Shown here piece by piece: positions 17,009-28,600 of a stretch of DNA of 64,000 bases. The DNA comes from Saccharina japonica (lineage: Eukaryota > Sar > Phaeophyceae > Laminariales > Laminariaceae), in contig MEHQ01004461.1 of NCBI GenBank assembly GCA_008828725.1, positions 977,681-1,041,680 of the forward strand, in the 5' to 3' direction. Position numbers and translations under genes: made by a program. The notes under the pieces were generated by a model. It ran no database searches and was not told the origin of the DNA. It worked only from the letters and a program-made list of their open reading frames with translations. Every line of letters begins with the position of its first letter. The first letter of the stretch is position 1.

Positions 17009-17295
17009 CCGGCCCGCTCATAAGAAAGGAACTCACGAGAAAGTCAGCCTGATAAATTGAAAAAAATAAGGAAGCTCTCAGCCTAGTCAGTGCATAAGCT
17101 TTAAGAAAGTGACCCCTTCCTGTGGCTGGCCTGGGCCCAAGCCACCATTCATTGTACAGCAGTAAGAGGGAAAACGTCTTCTCGGGGACCAAATAAGAAA
17201 GCGCAGCATAACGAAGTGTGCTTTCGCGCGCGCCAAGAATAAGAAAGTCAGCCTGAGCCCGATTTCGGGTTTCTTGTGAGATGTGAGAGGGACGG
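17009..17295. mobile_element. MITE-C copy 1, TA-flanked
   Basis: The left end CCGGCCCGCTCATAAGAAAG and the right end GAGAGGGACGG are inverted, with AAGTCAGCCTGA/TCAGCCTGAGCC further in. TA flanks both sides (17007-17008, 17296-17297), as in Tc1/mariner-type insertions. Confidence 0.75.
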
Positions 17296-17310
17296 TACTG
17301 TATTACAGTA

Positions 17311-17478
17311 CCGGCCCGCTCATAAGAAACCAGAACTCGGGCTTAGGCTGAATTCATTATTCGAGAAAGGGGTGTGTCCCATACTAGCTTCAGCATAGTA
17401 GTAGCTGTCGACTTTCTTATTTCCCCCGTAATGTTTAGGCTGAGTTTCTTGTGGGGCACTTTCTTATGAGAGGGCCGG
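17311..17478. mobile_element. MITE-C copy 2, adjacent
   Basis: CCGGCCCGCTCATAAGAAAC on the left and TTTCTTATGAGAGGGCCGG on the right, 168 bp, starting 15 bp after copy 1 ends. TA precedes it, but the right flank is not TA. Confidence 0.75.
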
Positions 17479-18469
17479 AAGTGTATCTGGAACACGTTTT
17501 TCGAGGACAAACTACTTGGAATTAGTTTACAATTATATATGGTGTCGGGACTTTTGTTTACCCGTTTAGAGTTTGGAGCTGCAACTACGTTCGGAGGGAC
17601 ACTGCTGTTCAAGATTGCTTGGCATTGGTGTGGAATATCTTTTTGGCGTCATAATAAATATCTGTAATGAGAGGGTCAAGGGCGTAACAAGAAAAGAGAA
17701 AACGACACCACGCACACTCGTAGGAAGGTCATAATTAAAAACAAACCGGATCGCTGTGATCACAGGACGAAATAAGCGAAAACCATTTTTTTTTTTGTTC
17801 CCTTTTTTAACTTGGTTTTAGAGACCCTCCCTATTTCTTTTTCGCTGGTAGGGGGGGGGGGGGGGGGGTAATTAAAAAAAAATGACTTATTGTTTCCTGG
17901 GATCACAACGGTCCGGTTCTTCCCTCCAATATAGGGGGGGGGGGTAGTGGGGTGTCTGGGATTCAGGTCCGCGCATACCCTTGAGAGGGTTAAAACAAAT
18001 ATTTTTCAAGAGTAATACAGGACACACTAACAACTGTAGTATCACTGTATCATACCAGGTACGTCTTTTGATCCCGAGGGAACTTTTGCTGATGAGAGAG
18101 AGGGTTCTCAATCACCGCTTATATTATACTATTATTAATAATAGTACCTGGTACATACAGGTCGTGCGTGCGTCAACTAAGCTGCTGCACTTGGAAGCTT
18201 CTCGAAGCTTTTCCGTTTTACCACGCAGCAAGTCTTTTGGCGAATACCCGCCCCCGCTGGCAAAACAAACCTGTGCCTTGTCCTCCCGCCCCGAGCTGGT
18301 CTCCTCGCACTTGCTCACACCGTCACCCCTACACACCCAACGTCGTTGCAGATCGAGGAGAGCCCGCGCTAAATACCGCAAGAGGACGAGGGCCCACCCT
18401 CCCCGACGGTGTCAAGTTGAAAACGGATCTTCTTCTGTCTGTTCCGAGCTCTCCGCCCCTCTTACTCTC
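17479..18469. other. Intergenic, no supported gene
   Basis: It contains G runs at 17854-17868 and 17934-17943. A 209-codon + frame (17981-18610) is basic and low in structure, and I see no family motif, so it is not called. Confidence 0.4.
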
Positions 18470-19085
18470 AGGGGTATCATATCACACGGAACGAGAGAAG
18501 TATGGGTAAAAAATCGAAGATCGACGTCCCCGAGCAGGACAGGAGGACAAAGCCTCTCGAGAGGGACACGCCAAGACAGGGCAGTGCGCCGAGCCCGAGG
18601 GAGACATTGAGACAGCGCGCCTAGTGCGTCGCCGTTTTCGTCTAACCCGCTCGGCTGTACGCTTGAACTGGTGCGCTGGTATGTAGCAGGTGGACGCTCA
18701 ATTCCGGAGACTCGCCGCTGGAGGGAGAGGACGGAGCTATGCTATCGCTGCAAACGATGCCGATGGTGCAATGCTAATGCCACACGATGGGCGCTCTGGT
18801 GAGGTTTGGGTTTGCGAGTACTGTACAGCAGGAGTCGCAAGTTTGTAGCTACGAGTTTCGGATCCGGATTCAACCTTCACTCCTGCCAGTGCCGCTCACG
18901 TTTAGCTTGCGCATTCGTTCGCTGAAATGTTGCCCAAGCCAAAAGTGGCGGCGATCGCTGCCCCGGTTGATGTCTGGCACGTGCCCGCCTGTCCGGTGGG
19001 CCTGTCGATGATGGAATACCCCAGAGGTACCGCATTGCGCTGCCACGGCAATACCATCTCGCTGTTGATTTTCTTTCGTGCCCAA
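18470..19085 (+). other. Possible coding remnants, unknown family
   Basis: Three short + strand frames look protein-like: 18502-18624 (M-G-K-K-S-K-I-D-V-P-E-Q-D, disordered and basic), 18690-18848 (G-E-V-W-V-C-E-Y-C-T near its end) and 18927-19085 (D-V-W-H-V-P-A-C-P-V-G-L). They do not share one frame, and no splice model convinces me. Confidence 0.3.
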
Positions 19086-19559
19086 ACCGCAGTGGGGGGG
19101 GGAGAGGAGTGCCTGTTATGTGACCCCGGATCTGGCTACTGTAGGAGCTGGAGAAGAGGCAAATATACGCCTATCATACGTACGTACTCACTGCAAGTAC
19201 TACCTGTAGATGTGATGGAAAATATCAAAACAAAAATGCACTCCGCTCGTCCCGAACATGAAGCTTTAGATCGTACGTGATGGATCTTGTCTACTCTGTG
19301 ATGCTGCACCATCGGCAACCCGAACGTCCGACCAAGTCGACTGACGCAAGGACGTTGACCCACCCGAGACTCCCGATATAATCAGGGGTTGCTTGATCAC
19401 TCGCGTTTTGTTTCGTTAGCGAATTCGCTCTTCTTGATTTCTTGATATTTCGGTCAATAGCTTTGGTGATGATACTGCTGCGCCTGGTACTGTACTTGAT
19501 ATCATATAAAACACAAGAGAATACACCCCTAGGCCCTACCTAGGGATGCATTTCCACGG
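19086..19559. other. Intergenic with SINE-S1 fragment
   Basis: GTTATGTGACCCCGGATCTG at 19118-19137 matches the core word of SINE family S1. Nothing else is recognised. Confidence 0.5.
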
Positions 19560-19935
19560 GTGCACAGCACTTGACCGTTTTAGTGGCATACGTAGCATGG
19601 CGGCGGTGACCATGGTAACCCGCGAATAACCACGGCATCACTGTGGGGTTTGCAATGGTCTGCCATGGTAAGCAGTGGGTTTCTATGGCAAGGCCCATGG
19701 GTTGCCACGGTAAGCCTCGCGGGTTTGCCATCGGCCACGGCGCTGCCACGGCATGTGCCATGATTGCGCCCACCGCAGTACCCATGGCACGTGCCATGGC
19801 AACACTCACGCCATGACAGAAGCCCCGGCATGCCATGTCAAGTTACGGCAAACCATGGCAAGCCTCACGGCAAGCCCGACCAAACCCATGGCAACCCATT
19901 TCAACCCCATCCATGTCAACCCCGAGTTTCTACAA
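19560..19935. repeat. CATGG/CACGG array A
   Basis: Degenerate units of about 10-12 nt centred on CCATGGCAA/CCACGGCAA. A stretch with GCCATCGGCCACGGCGCTGC is similar in the same orientation to 32890-32945 (GCCATCGCCCATGGCGCTGC), linking it to array D. Confidence 0.85.
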
Positions 19936-20619
19936 ACCAAGGGGGATAAACACAACGAAAACAATGGCGTTGGAAATATTGTGTCAAATCCTTCCATATA
20001 CACATCTCTTGGCGCTTGCGCTCTCCCCAATACCGAAAAATAAAACAGCCTCGGAATTCGTCGGGGGTGTGTGTGTTGTCTTGCGTGGTATACGGGGTAC
20101 GGTAATGTCAGCGCAGGGCGCCCTCTTGCGAGTCATGACGTCCTAATCCGGGTGCTGTGTTCAACGAACGCCTCCAGTTTAACAGGGTAAACGCCAAACC
20201 GGCTGTGAACACCTCTACTCGTATGGGCTATGAAAGTTAAACAAGTGTCATAGCCTATATATATATATTGGTGAACAGTGAACACATGAAGCAGTGGAAA
20301 CAGACTGGTGAAATCAATACGTACGAGTCGGTTATCGGTGATTGTTCGTCGTCGAAGTGAAGATCATTTGGAGGGTCTGGAATTTGGATCTTCCATTTCG
20401 GCACGACGGCGGTCCCGAAATCGAGTGCTCTACAATACGTATATACATAGACTAAAATAGTACTGAAAAGTACGACGTTTTTCGTTTTCCTCCGGATGGG
20501 AGATTTCGCAAGTGCAACGGCGAACGGGTCACGTTTGCTGGCGAATGGCATGATACTATCTGCGTTGTTGTGTCTGTCTGGATTCAGCCGTAGCTGTACA
20601 TTATTATACTTTTCATGGC
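19936..20619. other. Intergenic, no gene seen
   Basis: A - strand frame covers 20255-20692 but half of it is array sequence. A TATATATATA run is at 20261-20270. No supported feature. Confidence 0.5.
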
Positions 20620-21465
20620 GCGTCATGGTATGACCCATGGCATTGCCATGGCAATTGCGATGGCAGTCCATGGCATTGCCATGGCACGTCATGGCGCTTC
20701 ATGACACTTCATGGCAATGCCATGGGAGTGCCATGGATATCCATGGCAATACCATCGGGTTTCACGGCATGTTATATCATGGCATGCCATGAAAAACACC
20801 ATGGCATTGGCATGGTATCGGCCCGTGGCATTGCCATGGAAAAACGTCCCTGGAAATTCCCTAGTGTCGTGGAACGGCCCATGGTAATTCCATGATGAAG
20901 CCATGCCAGTGTCATAGCATTGGCAAGCGCTGCCATGACATTACCCTGGTGTATGCATGGTGTCGCCATGGGGAGCCATGGTGTCGCCGCGGGCAACCAT
21001 GGCATTGCCATGACAACCCATGTAATTGTCATGGCAGCCCACGCCCTTGCTATGACCATGCCATGACACGGCATGGCATTACCACGACAATCCATGGCGC
21101 AATGCCACGGTAACCCATGGCAATGCGATGGCATGCGCATGGAATTGCCACGACAGTCCATAGCAATGCCATGGGCTGCCATGGAATTATAATGACACAC
21201 CAGCCATGATGGCCCACGGTAATATCATAGCAACCAATTGAGGTTTATGGCAATGCCATGGCGTACCATGAAGGTTCATGGCAATGCCATGGCGTGCCAT
21301 GAAGGTTAATGGCAATGCCAAGGCGTGCATGACAATGCCATGGTGTGCCATGGACGTTCATGCCAATGCCATTCCGTGCCCTGCAGGCTCATGGGAATGC
21401 CATGGCGTGCCATGAAGGTTCATGGGAGTTCAATGGCATGGCACTGCCATGGCAATGCCACGGCA
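20620..21465 (+). repeat. CATGG array B, with a 31-nt higher-order repeat
   Basis: About 80 units of CATGGnnnnn(n) at 10-11-nt spacing. At 21246-21430 the units group as 11+10+10 nt: CATGGCAATGC, CATGGCGTGC, CATGAAGGTT, repeated about six times. The stretch at about 20760-21000 matches, inverted, the array at 30360-30600 (shared GTGTATGCATGGTGTCGCCA-like segment). Each unit is nearly self-complementary. Confidence 0.9.
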
Positions 21466-21572
21466 AGTGAAGATATTGTATCGTAGATACAGCAAAGTGA
21501 ACAATATCATCAACGGTTTACTCGTCCCGTCTCGTAGAACGCTTGGGGACTGTCTTCCTCTGATCACGAGAA

Positions 21573-21968
21573 TCACTGTTGTGATCCAGGTGTAACGACC
21601 TTAAATCGGACACGTGTCATTTCACCAACCTTCCCTTGATTGAAAGAGCGTGCACAAGTCCGAACGCCGCGCAGCATTGTTTCCACCCTGTCATCTGCTA
21701 CAGTTCTCCTGGGGATTGCAATGACAATGCTCGGACCGCCAGCTTTCCCTGCAGCGTAGAAGCTGGGCCGGCCAACAAGAGACACCTACTCTGAGAAAGG
21801 TTCAAATGTTCTTGTGTCACCAACTTGTAGGAATGGCGTATTGTTCGCCTGGTAGGGTTTGCCAATTTTAGAATGGGAAAACGTATTTAACACTATTTCC
21901 GAGTAGTTCGCCCCCATCATCGGGGTTGCTGTTCTAAAGAGGTTAGCAAAGTGCCCGCCGCTGGGCAT
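21573..21968 (-). pseudogene. Decayed coding stretch, unknown family
   Basis: A - strand frame has protein-like composition (P-S-G-G-H-F-A-N-L-F-R-T-A-T-P and V-G-R-P-S-F-Y-A-A-G-K-A-G-G-P). It is not intact and has no neighbours to place it. The family is not recognised; it may derive from a mobile element. Confidence 0.4.
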
Positions 21969-22038
21969 TATCTATAATCAACTGTTTTCTCAACGTCCCC
22001 AAACAGGCGAGCCTCAGTTTCTCACTGGGTCGCTATGT

Positions 22039-22478
22039 AACAGCCGATTTTCCTATTTGAGAATTACCTTTCCGATGAGACTGATAATCGAAAATAGTGG
22101 GGTTGTAATGTAAGTGATGTACTTCACTCACGGTAACAATTACACTGTAACTATTGTAATTTGTGACAGCCGGCGATGGCAGAATCGTAATAATTAAAAT
22201 CAGTATCGGCAGTCTCAAGTTATCGAAGATAAAAAAGTTTGGATTTATGGGCGAGGCGCCTCGCCCTTAAATACCAATTCCCTCATATCCTCTTTTTTAC
22301 GAGCCTGTCAAAGCTGATTTCAATTTGTTTTTGTGGATCGATACCTACCGTCGAGGAACATGTATTCTAGGTTAAACTTCGATTTCGAGCGAAATACGAC
22401 TCTTTAGAAACAACGAACTACTAAAATCGATTATCATTTTCATCGGAAAGGCCATTCCCATTAGGAAAATCGGCTGTT
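22039..22478. mobile_element. MITE-B copy 2 with 4-bp target duplication
   Basis: 440 bp, same orientation as copy 1 and alignable throughout, with the same ends (AACAGCCGATTTTC, GAAAATCGGCTGTT). ATGT flanks it at 22035-22038 and 22479-22482. The central palindrome is GGCGAGGCGCCTCGCC. Confidence 0.92.
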
Positions 22479-25400
22479 ATGTCCTTTGCTTGTATCAGAC
22501 GCGTAGCATGTTTTGGAAAAGGAATCGCTGTCCAAAGCATGTTGGTAGGGGGGTATATGTGTTTTGGAGTTCCGGGGGTTTGTAGTGCGTGGGTGGAGGC
22601 GTCGTGGCATGTGAATATTACGTGGTGCAATTGTGCATATGATATGTGCGTGTGTATCGGGAAGTTTGGAGTGTGGAACTAGAGCCACTTGGTGCGGTGG
22701 ATAACGCGCTACGCATTTGAGCGGCTTAATACGTAGAAGGGCGCGGAGAAATAGTCGAGCGGCGAAATTCAACGAACGGCGATTTTGATCTACCCCTCCC
22801 CCCCACCCCGCCGACGCCACGAAGGCACTGCCTGGTAAGCCCCGGGGGTTCACCATACAGCTGGCTATCGATCCATATTCATTAGAAGGAATGCTGTGAA
22901 ATTCGGTTTGCGCCGTGTGACAAGGTGGCACCATAACCAACGTATGCCTGGGGGGGGCTCGTTGTAGAAGGCGGATACTAACCCCTTGTACCGCTTGCAC
23001 AGGTGGATATTTATGTGTGTACATTGTAACGAGAAACAGCGCAGCTACGTACGATACAGGTGAACGTTCGATATGATGTATACCTTGAGTTTCCTTCTAT
23101 GTGCATCGACGGCACGGTCGTCACAGCATTGTGTATTGGAATATGGACGTTGAGATCCATAGTACGTTGATGTGCAGTCCCTTCGTCCGGGTAAACTGGG
23201 CATCTTAGTTATAAACGCCGAAAAATACAGTACGCGGCGAGACTCGAGAGCTTGCTCCTTCTCGTCGATGTACTGCATATTCAATGTATCACCATCGGTA
23301 TCGATGCTGGAAATGTTGCTGTAGAACGGACTGTAGGTCAGTCGGTCAGCATAACAGGCTGAAGAGTACATCTACCCGTCGTGTGTACATCTTCCCGGCA
23401 TGACCAGGCGGTGGTCACGCCCGTCCTGAAAATCCATTTTCTCCTGCTCTTGTTCTATATTCTCTTGGTATCAATGCTTTCTTGTTTGTTTCCACATTGG
23501 GCCACATAGGCACCTTTTATCTACCATCCCAAGTGTTCTTCACAGTCATTTGGTGCACCCTCTCCACCTCTCTTCACAGAGACAGAGTCTGGACACGCAT
23601 CAGTCGATCATTGTGTCGTCTGCTTTTAACGAAAGGAGCTAGACCTTGATCGGCGCATGATTGCTTAGATGTTTCAAATCTACATTATTAGGCCTTGGTT
23701 TGAAGACAATACACCAAGGGCGCACATGTTTTCGATACTAGCTGTAATCCCCATTGAGCCATCTGTATTGAAGAGCGCACGTCTTCGTATCATAGTGTTT
23801 CAACTCCGGCTAATCGAACCAGTCGAACCGGAAGCATCAATACGTGGATGCGGTGGTGGGATTGGGACATGTGACCAATCGCCGAACCTGAGGTTGCGAA
23901 GAGTAAGGACATACCATTAGTAGAAGACTGCACTACATGCGACACAAGGTGCACACCTCGTATGTTACACTACACGAAGTATGTTTCGGTCTTCTACGCT
24001 CTAGGGATATGCGTGAGTGGTCCATGTTGAACCTCATCTGCCCATTGTAGGGCCGTGAACGTAGCAATGGTACGTATATCTCGTGAGTATAATCATGAAA
24101 TGAGGGCAGTATATCAAGCCCGTGGGGCTTGAACCACGAACGGGATGTCACGTCACATACTTGGGTCATGTGTTCATTGATTTAATTAATTGAGTGCACT
24201 AACGCACAAACGAAATTCGCCCCACCCCCCTGCTTCGACCTTCATCATGAGCGGTATTGGGAACGAATACACCGAACACTTTGCAGCTCCTATCCCGCCT
24301 TGTGGCTTGGTTCAAGACCATCAAACACCGTACAGGGTCCGAGAGACCCAACTTAATCCGACGATATGATTTCAGTATTACATTTAAGTCTTCAGGGCTA
24401 CTCAAACTCACCCTGCCTGTGGTTATACGGGCCCTTGCCGTACACAGTACGGCATGTCACACGGGCATCTACGGCATCCTTTAGAAATAGCGCTACCATC
24501 TCCACCCAACCCAACGCCATTGTCCACGTCCAGCACTTACCTCCCTGAACATATGTTCTGAGCTATGCTGGGAGCATACATTGAACTTGTTGCAGCTCAA
24601 ACACTGACCATCAAACAATGTAGAGGGTTCGACAGACTCAATCTTTCTCCACACACTCTCCATTATGTGCTACAGTACATATCAGCCATACATGTACACG
24701 ATATGGTATGCCACAAGGGCAGCTTAGCAAATCCAGAAAAGGAGCACCGTCGTACACCGGTGCGTACGCCAAACGCAAAGTCGCCGTCCAACAGTTTTCT
24801 TCCAACGTGGTACGCGAGATGCGTTATGAGTTCGATGCCATTTGACTAGAATGGTCGACGGTAGTTCCTTGCCGAAAGCAGAAACGAAAGTACAACAATA
24901 CCGACACGATGCACAGATATGGTGGGAACTTCAAAATACATATATAGGCTATATCGGTTTAGGCGGAAACGTCAACGACAATACCGTTCATAACGATAAC
25001 TACGTAATACAAAAACACAACATATATTCACGTACTTTGGGGTGCCTCGAGTACCTACCCGGGGATAGCTGATCAACGGGTATGTATTACCCATACTACC
25101 CCCAATACTACGCCCGTCAATATGAATGCAAACTTGGTCCGAGGTACTATACCCGTACGTGCTAAGAGTGGTCGAGGTATTGACACGAGCTCATACCATC
25201 AAATTACGCTGTATACACTTTATGTACACATTGAGGTGCCCAGGGTATTAACCGAGGCAGAATCTACGAATGGATGTTTCAAGTACCCTTATTACCGCCC
25301 TTCAATAGTATTCGCATCGTTACTGTTGCGGACTCTGGGTCCGAGGAATGCAGTATACCGATACCTGCGCTGTTCGCTATCTTTGGTTATGGCAAACACA

Positions 25401-25571
25401 TGTAATGGAACTACTGTACCTAGCCCTACCGAATACACCCTTGCAATGGCTGACTATAGTACTGATATTGATACAGCCTGTCCACCCCTTGGATCGATGT
25501 CATTGGTGTAATCGATCTCGCTCGAGTGTGCCCCCTCAACTTGCGCCTCGGGCTGGACACACGTTGCGCCC
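22479..25571. other. Intergenic between MITE-B and the carbonic anhydrase 3' end
   Basis: I see no gene. A tRNA A-box-like word (TGGTGCGGTGGATAACGCGC) is at 22690-22709 with no matching T arm, and a B-box-like word on the - strand (GTGGTTCAAGCCCC) at about 24128-24141. A diverged tandem duplication joins about 24255-24490 and 24570-24740 (shared GACCATCAAACA, then AGAGGGTTCGACAGACTCAA-like). Confidence 0.5.
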
Positions 25572-25640
25572 TCACACCATGTAAACGGCACGCCCGTTGA
25601 TCGCCTGGGCCGGGCGGTTTGTGTTGGAGCGCTCGTCCAC
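25572..25640 (-). CDS. Carbonic anhydrase exon 9: C-terminus
   Basis: 22 codons and TGA. Acceptor GGCATCGCAG. It encodes S-N-T-N-R-P-A-Q-A-I-N-G-R-A-V-Y-M-V, the usual N-x-R-P-x-Q-x-x-N-G-R end of the fold. No glycolipid-anchor extension follows. Confidence 0.94.
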   Translation of the reverse strand: MDERSNTNRPAQAINGRAVYMV

Positions 25641-28600
25641 CTGCGATGCCCAGAGAGGTGAACAAGGGGTGGAAGCAGGTCAGAGGTATAAGCTGGATTG
25701 TAACGGCGTCGCCTTCTGCACCTTAACCAATGAATGGGTCCCCTCGTTCAAAGGAAGTAGGCACCGTCGTTGATAGTCGTATGTATAGCTTTAGCGAGAA
25801 TCAATCCAGATTACGGGAAGCACCGTTAACGTGGTTGGCATTCCGGTATTCCATGGATCCAAAAGGGCAATTGAGAAATAAATGGGCAACCCAGGAAGCG
25901 GAGCATTGGGGAGACAGGTATACAATACAGTACTATACATATGTTGACGTCATGGGTAATGTGTGCAACGTACAATAATCCTCCAAATAGCTACCAGGCA
26001 CGCAGTGAATGTCTTTGGTGGTTCCAGTGGCAGTATAAATACCTACCAGGTACGTGTACAAAACACACACCAAAACATTGGGTATCATGGCTGACTCTCG
26101 TCAGTGTGTTTGCGTTTCACCTGCGAGTCCGTAGCGGTGGCGACCGAGTCGCGGAAGGTTTCAAGCTGAAGCTGACCGATCACGGCTGGTGCGCTCATGA
26201 CGACCCACCTCACTATCTGCGATACGGCATTCATTCAGCATCATGACATTTCGTATATGTTGTGCGTGAGTTACAGGCTGGTCGGAGCAGATGAAAAAAC
26301 CTTCACCAATGCACTTAAACGGTAGCGAGAATATTCCATCCAAAAGTGCGAACCGTGAACTGCAGTCTATATAGCGAACAGCCAACGAGACCCGCATGTA
26401 TACTTTCTACCAAGTATGCTATAGCAGGTGTTTATAAATGGTATAAACGACACAACGTCGTGTGTTTGCTGCAGGTAAACACGGGAACCTGCCGTGTACT
26501 TAGTGGTAACGGACTGGGTTTGCCTTATCACAGTAATAGTTGAAACATCTGATCACCTCACTGCAGGGAGGGGTGGTGAGAGACCCCATGTAGTGCGAGT
26601 ACGCCATGTTGGACGGTATCAGCTCGTACGGGTTGATGGCTCCGGTAGGTTTAGCTCCAGACCCCAGCACCTCCCACATAGGCTCAAGCTGTAGATCCGG
26701 TCAGGCCAGAGAAGCGCAGACGCAAAAGGAACGCGTGCGTCGGTCGTTAGAGGCGTTTCTCGGGAAAATGCGGGGATAACCCAGCACTGTATGCCGAAAT
26801 CCGGCGCTGTCTGTGTTCGGGTGCTATCCCTTTGCACAGTTGTTTTAAAGTGATTATGTTTATATTTCAACGTCGATATCGTAGAAACAGCCAGGAAATA
26901 GTGCGTGGTGAGCACTTTGATGCAAAGTAATAAGAACCGTAGTCCATCGCGGGCAGACTTACCCCAACATTCCAGCCGTGCTCATTCGCATCCAGGAGGA
27001 TGCCTATCACGAGGAGCTCAGTCTCTGTGCCGTCCGAGTCATCACGGGAGTGCACTAGATGGATCTCGGCGTCGTGCAATGATCCTGCAATCTGCTCACA
27101 AACGACGGGGAAACACAGGCGCGCGAAGGTTACCCTCGTCATTTAATTGGGTATAGCAGCTGGTGTAGAGTGCAAACGTACGGCTGCAGTGATTTATAAT
27201 GGCACGCTCTCAAGGGTATAGGAATGGGATGTATGTCGTAAGAAACGGCTGCGCGCGATATCTAGAACTTTTCGCCCATCTGGCTGTTGTTTGTGTGTGT
27301 GCCTCGTTGAACGGCATAGCTTCCTTGCCTTTACAGAGGGCGAGTTTAATGTGAAATGGCGCTGCTTATGACACCGGCGATTATCACGATAGCCCAGGGG
27401 TTCGCGCTAACGTTTATCTAAACTGTTCTTTCCCAGGCCTACTACTGTATAACAAACGATAATATGTGCCCCTCACCATGTGCTCGGAAGGGGAGTGGAT
27501 GTGCATCTGCACCAGGCTATACTTGCCGCCGTCGAACGAGAGATGGGAGACGCCGGTACACTTGCTGAAGTCGATCTGCACGACAGACCAGCACATTACA
27601 GTACAGATTAGTCATGCAGGGCACTACAGTACATAACAATAGTGTAGAGCAGTACAGTAGTACAGCACCGTGTAGTATAGTACAGAACAGTGCTGAGCAG
27701 AACACTGATGCAGAGCGACCCGGCATGAAAACGGCCGCAGCCGGATCGCGGTTGTCCACTGTTCCAATACCCAACACACTGCAAGATAATCTACAACTCA
27801 TTTGAGCCAGGTGTGTGTACACGCCACACACCATTTTCATGTGCCTCCCACGTGTACACACAATACAATTGTTTTATGTGCCTCCCAATTGCTACAATAC
27901 AGTAGTTTCCCCGTTTCCTCCAATCAGCTGACACTGCACATATGTATACAGTAAGGGAACACAATAGTTAAACGGCGAATTCATCTTGCGTTTCCTGTCA
28001 ATGATCATGCCACTTATAACGACATACAGAGTGTTGAACAGAGATATTTGAACGGCGAGATCTGCTTGCGTTCCTATCACCGATGACGTGTCTTACTCCA
28101 AGGAAAACAACGGCATTGCGAAGTATTATCGACGCAGCGGCTTACCTCCCAGACGTGCCCGTTGGCTTCGAAGGATAGCTGCTTCGAATTACACTCAGTC
28201 CCGGAAAATTCCAAGTTGAACTCACTTGCCTAGGTCAAAAGAACGACACGCACGTGAAGTCGATATATAACATGTGCAGTATTGTAACCGGTCATGTAAG
28301 AAACGGTCGACAATCCTCGCGGTGATGCTTTTCAGGCCATTGTCCCGAAAAATACCAGATTCACCTCGGTTGTCTATGGATAGGTCAGAAGGATGATGGT
28401 ATGTGAATGGTGACAGGCACGGTTAGTCGATGTACGTGCGGAGCATTATATGGGGCAATGTTGATAATACACAGCGTACGTATTTTTGTGTTATCTCAAT
28501 GATCGGTTCAGAACAACAAATACAGTTCGACCTTGCAACAACTCCAATCTTTGACATATATATATGCGGCCAGCATGAAATTACAAAAAACGCGGCATGC

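Noticed and set aside
17981-18610. 209-codon + strand open frame, the longest in the window
   Set aside because: Composition is basic and irregular, with no domain or start context. Overlapping frames on both strands are also open.
20772-21200. Open frame rich in Cys-His-Gly, resembling zinc fingers
   Set aside because: Any frame through CATGG repeats yields C-H-G and H-G-M strings; the pattern is a by-product of the repeat.
22461-23024. 187-codon - strand open frame
   Set aside because: It runs into the inverted end of MITE-B copy 2, has no motif and sits in no splice context.
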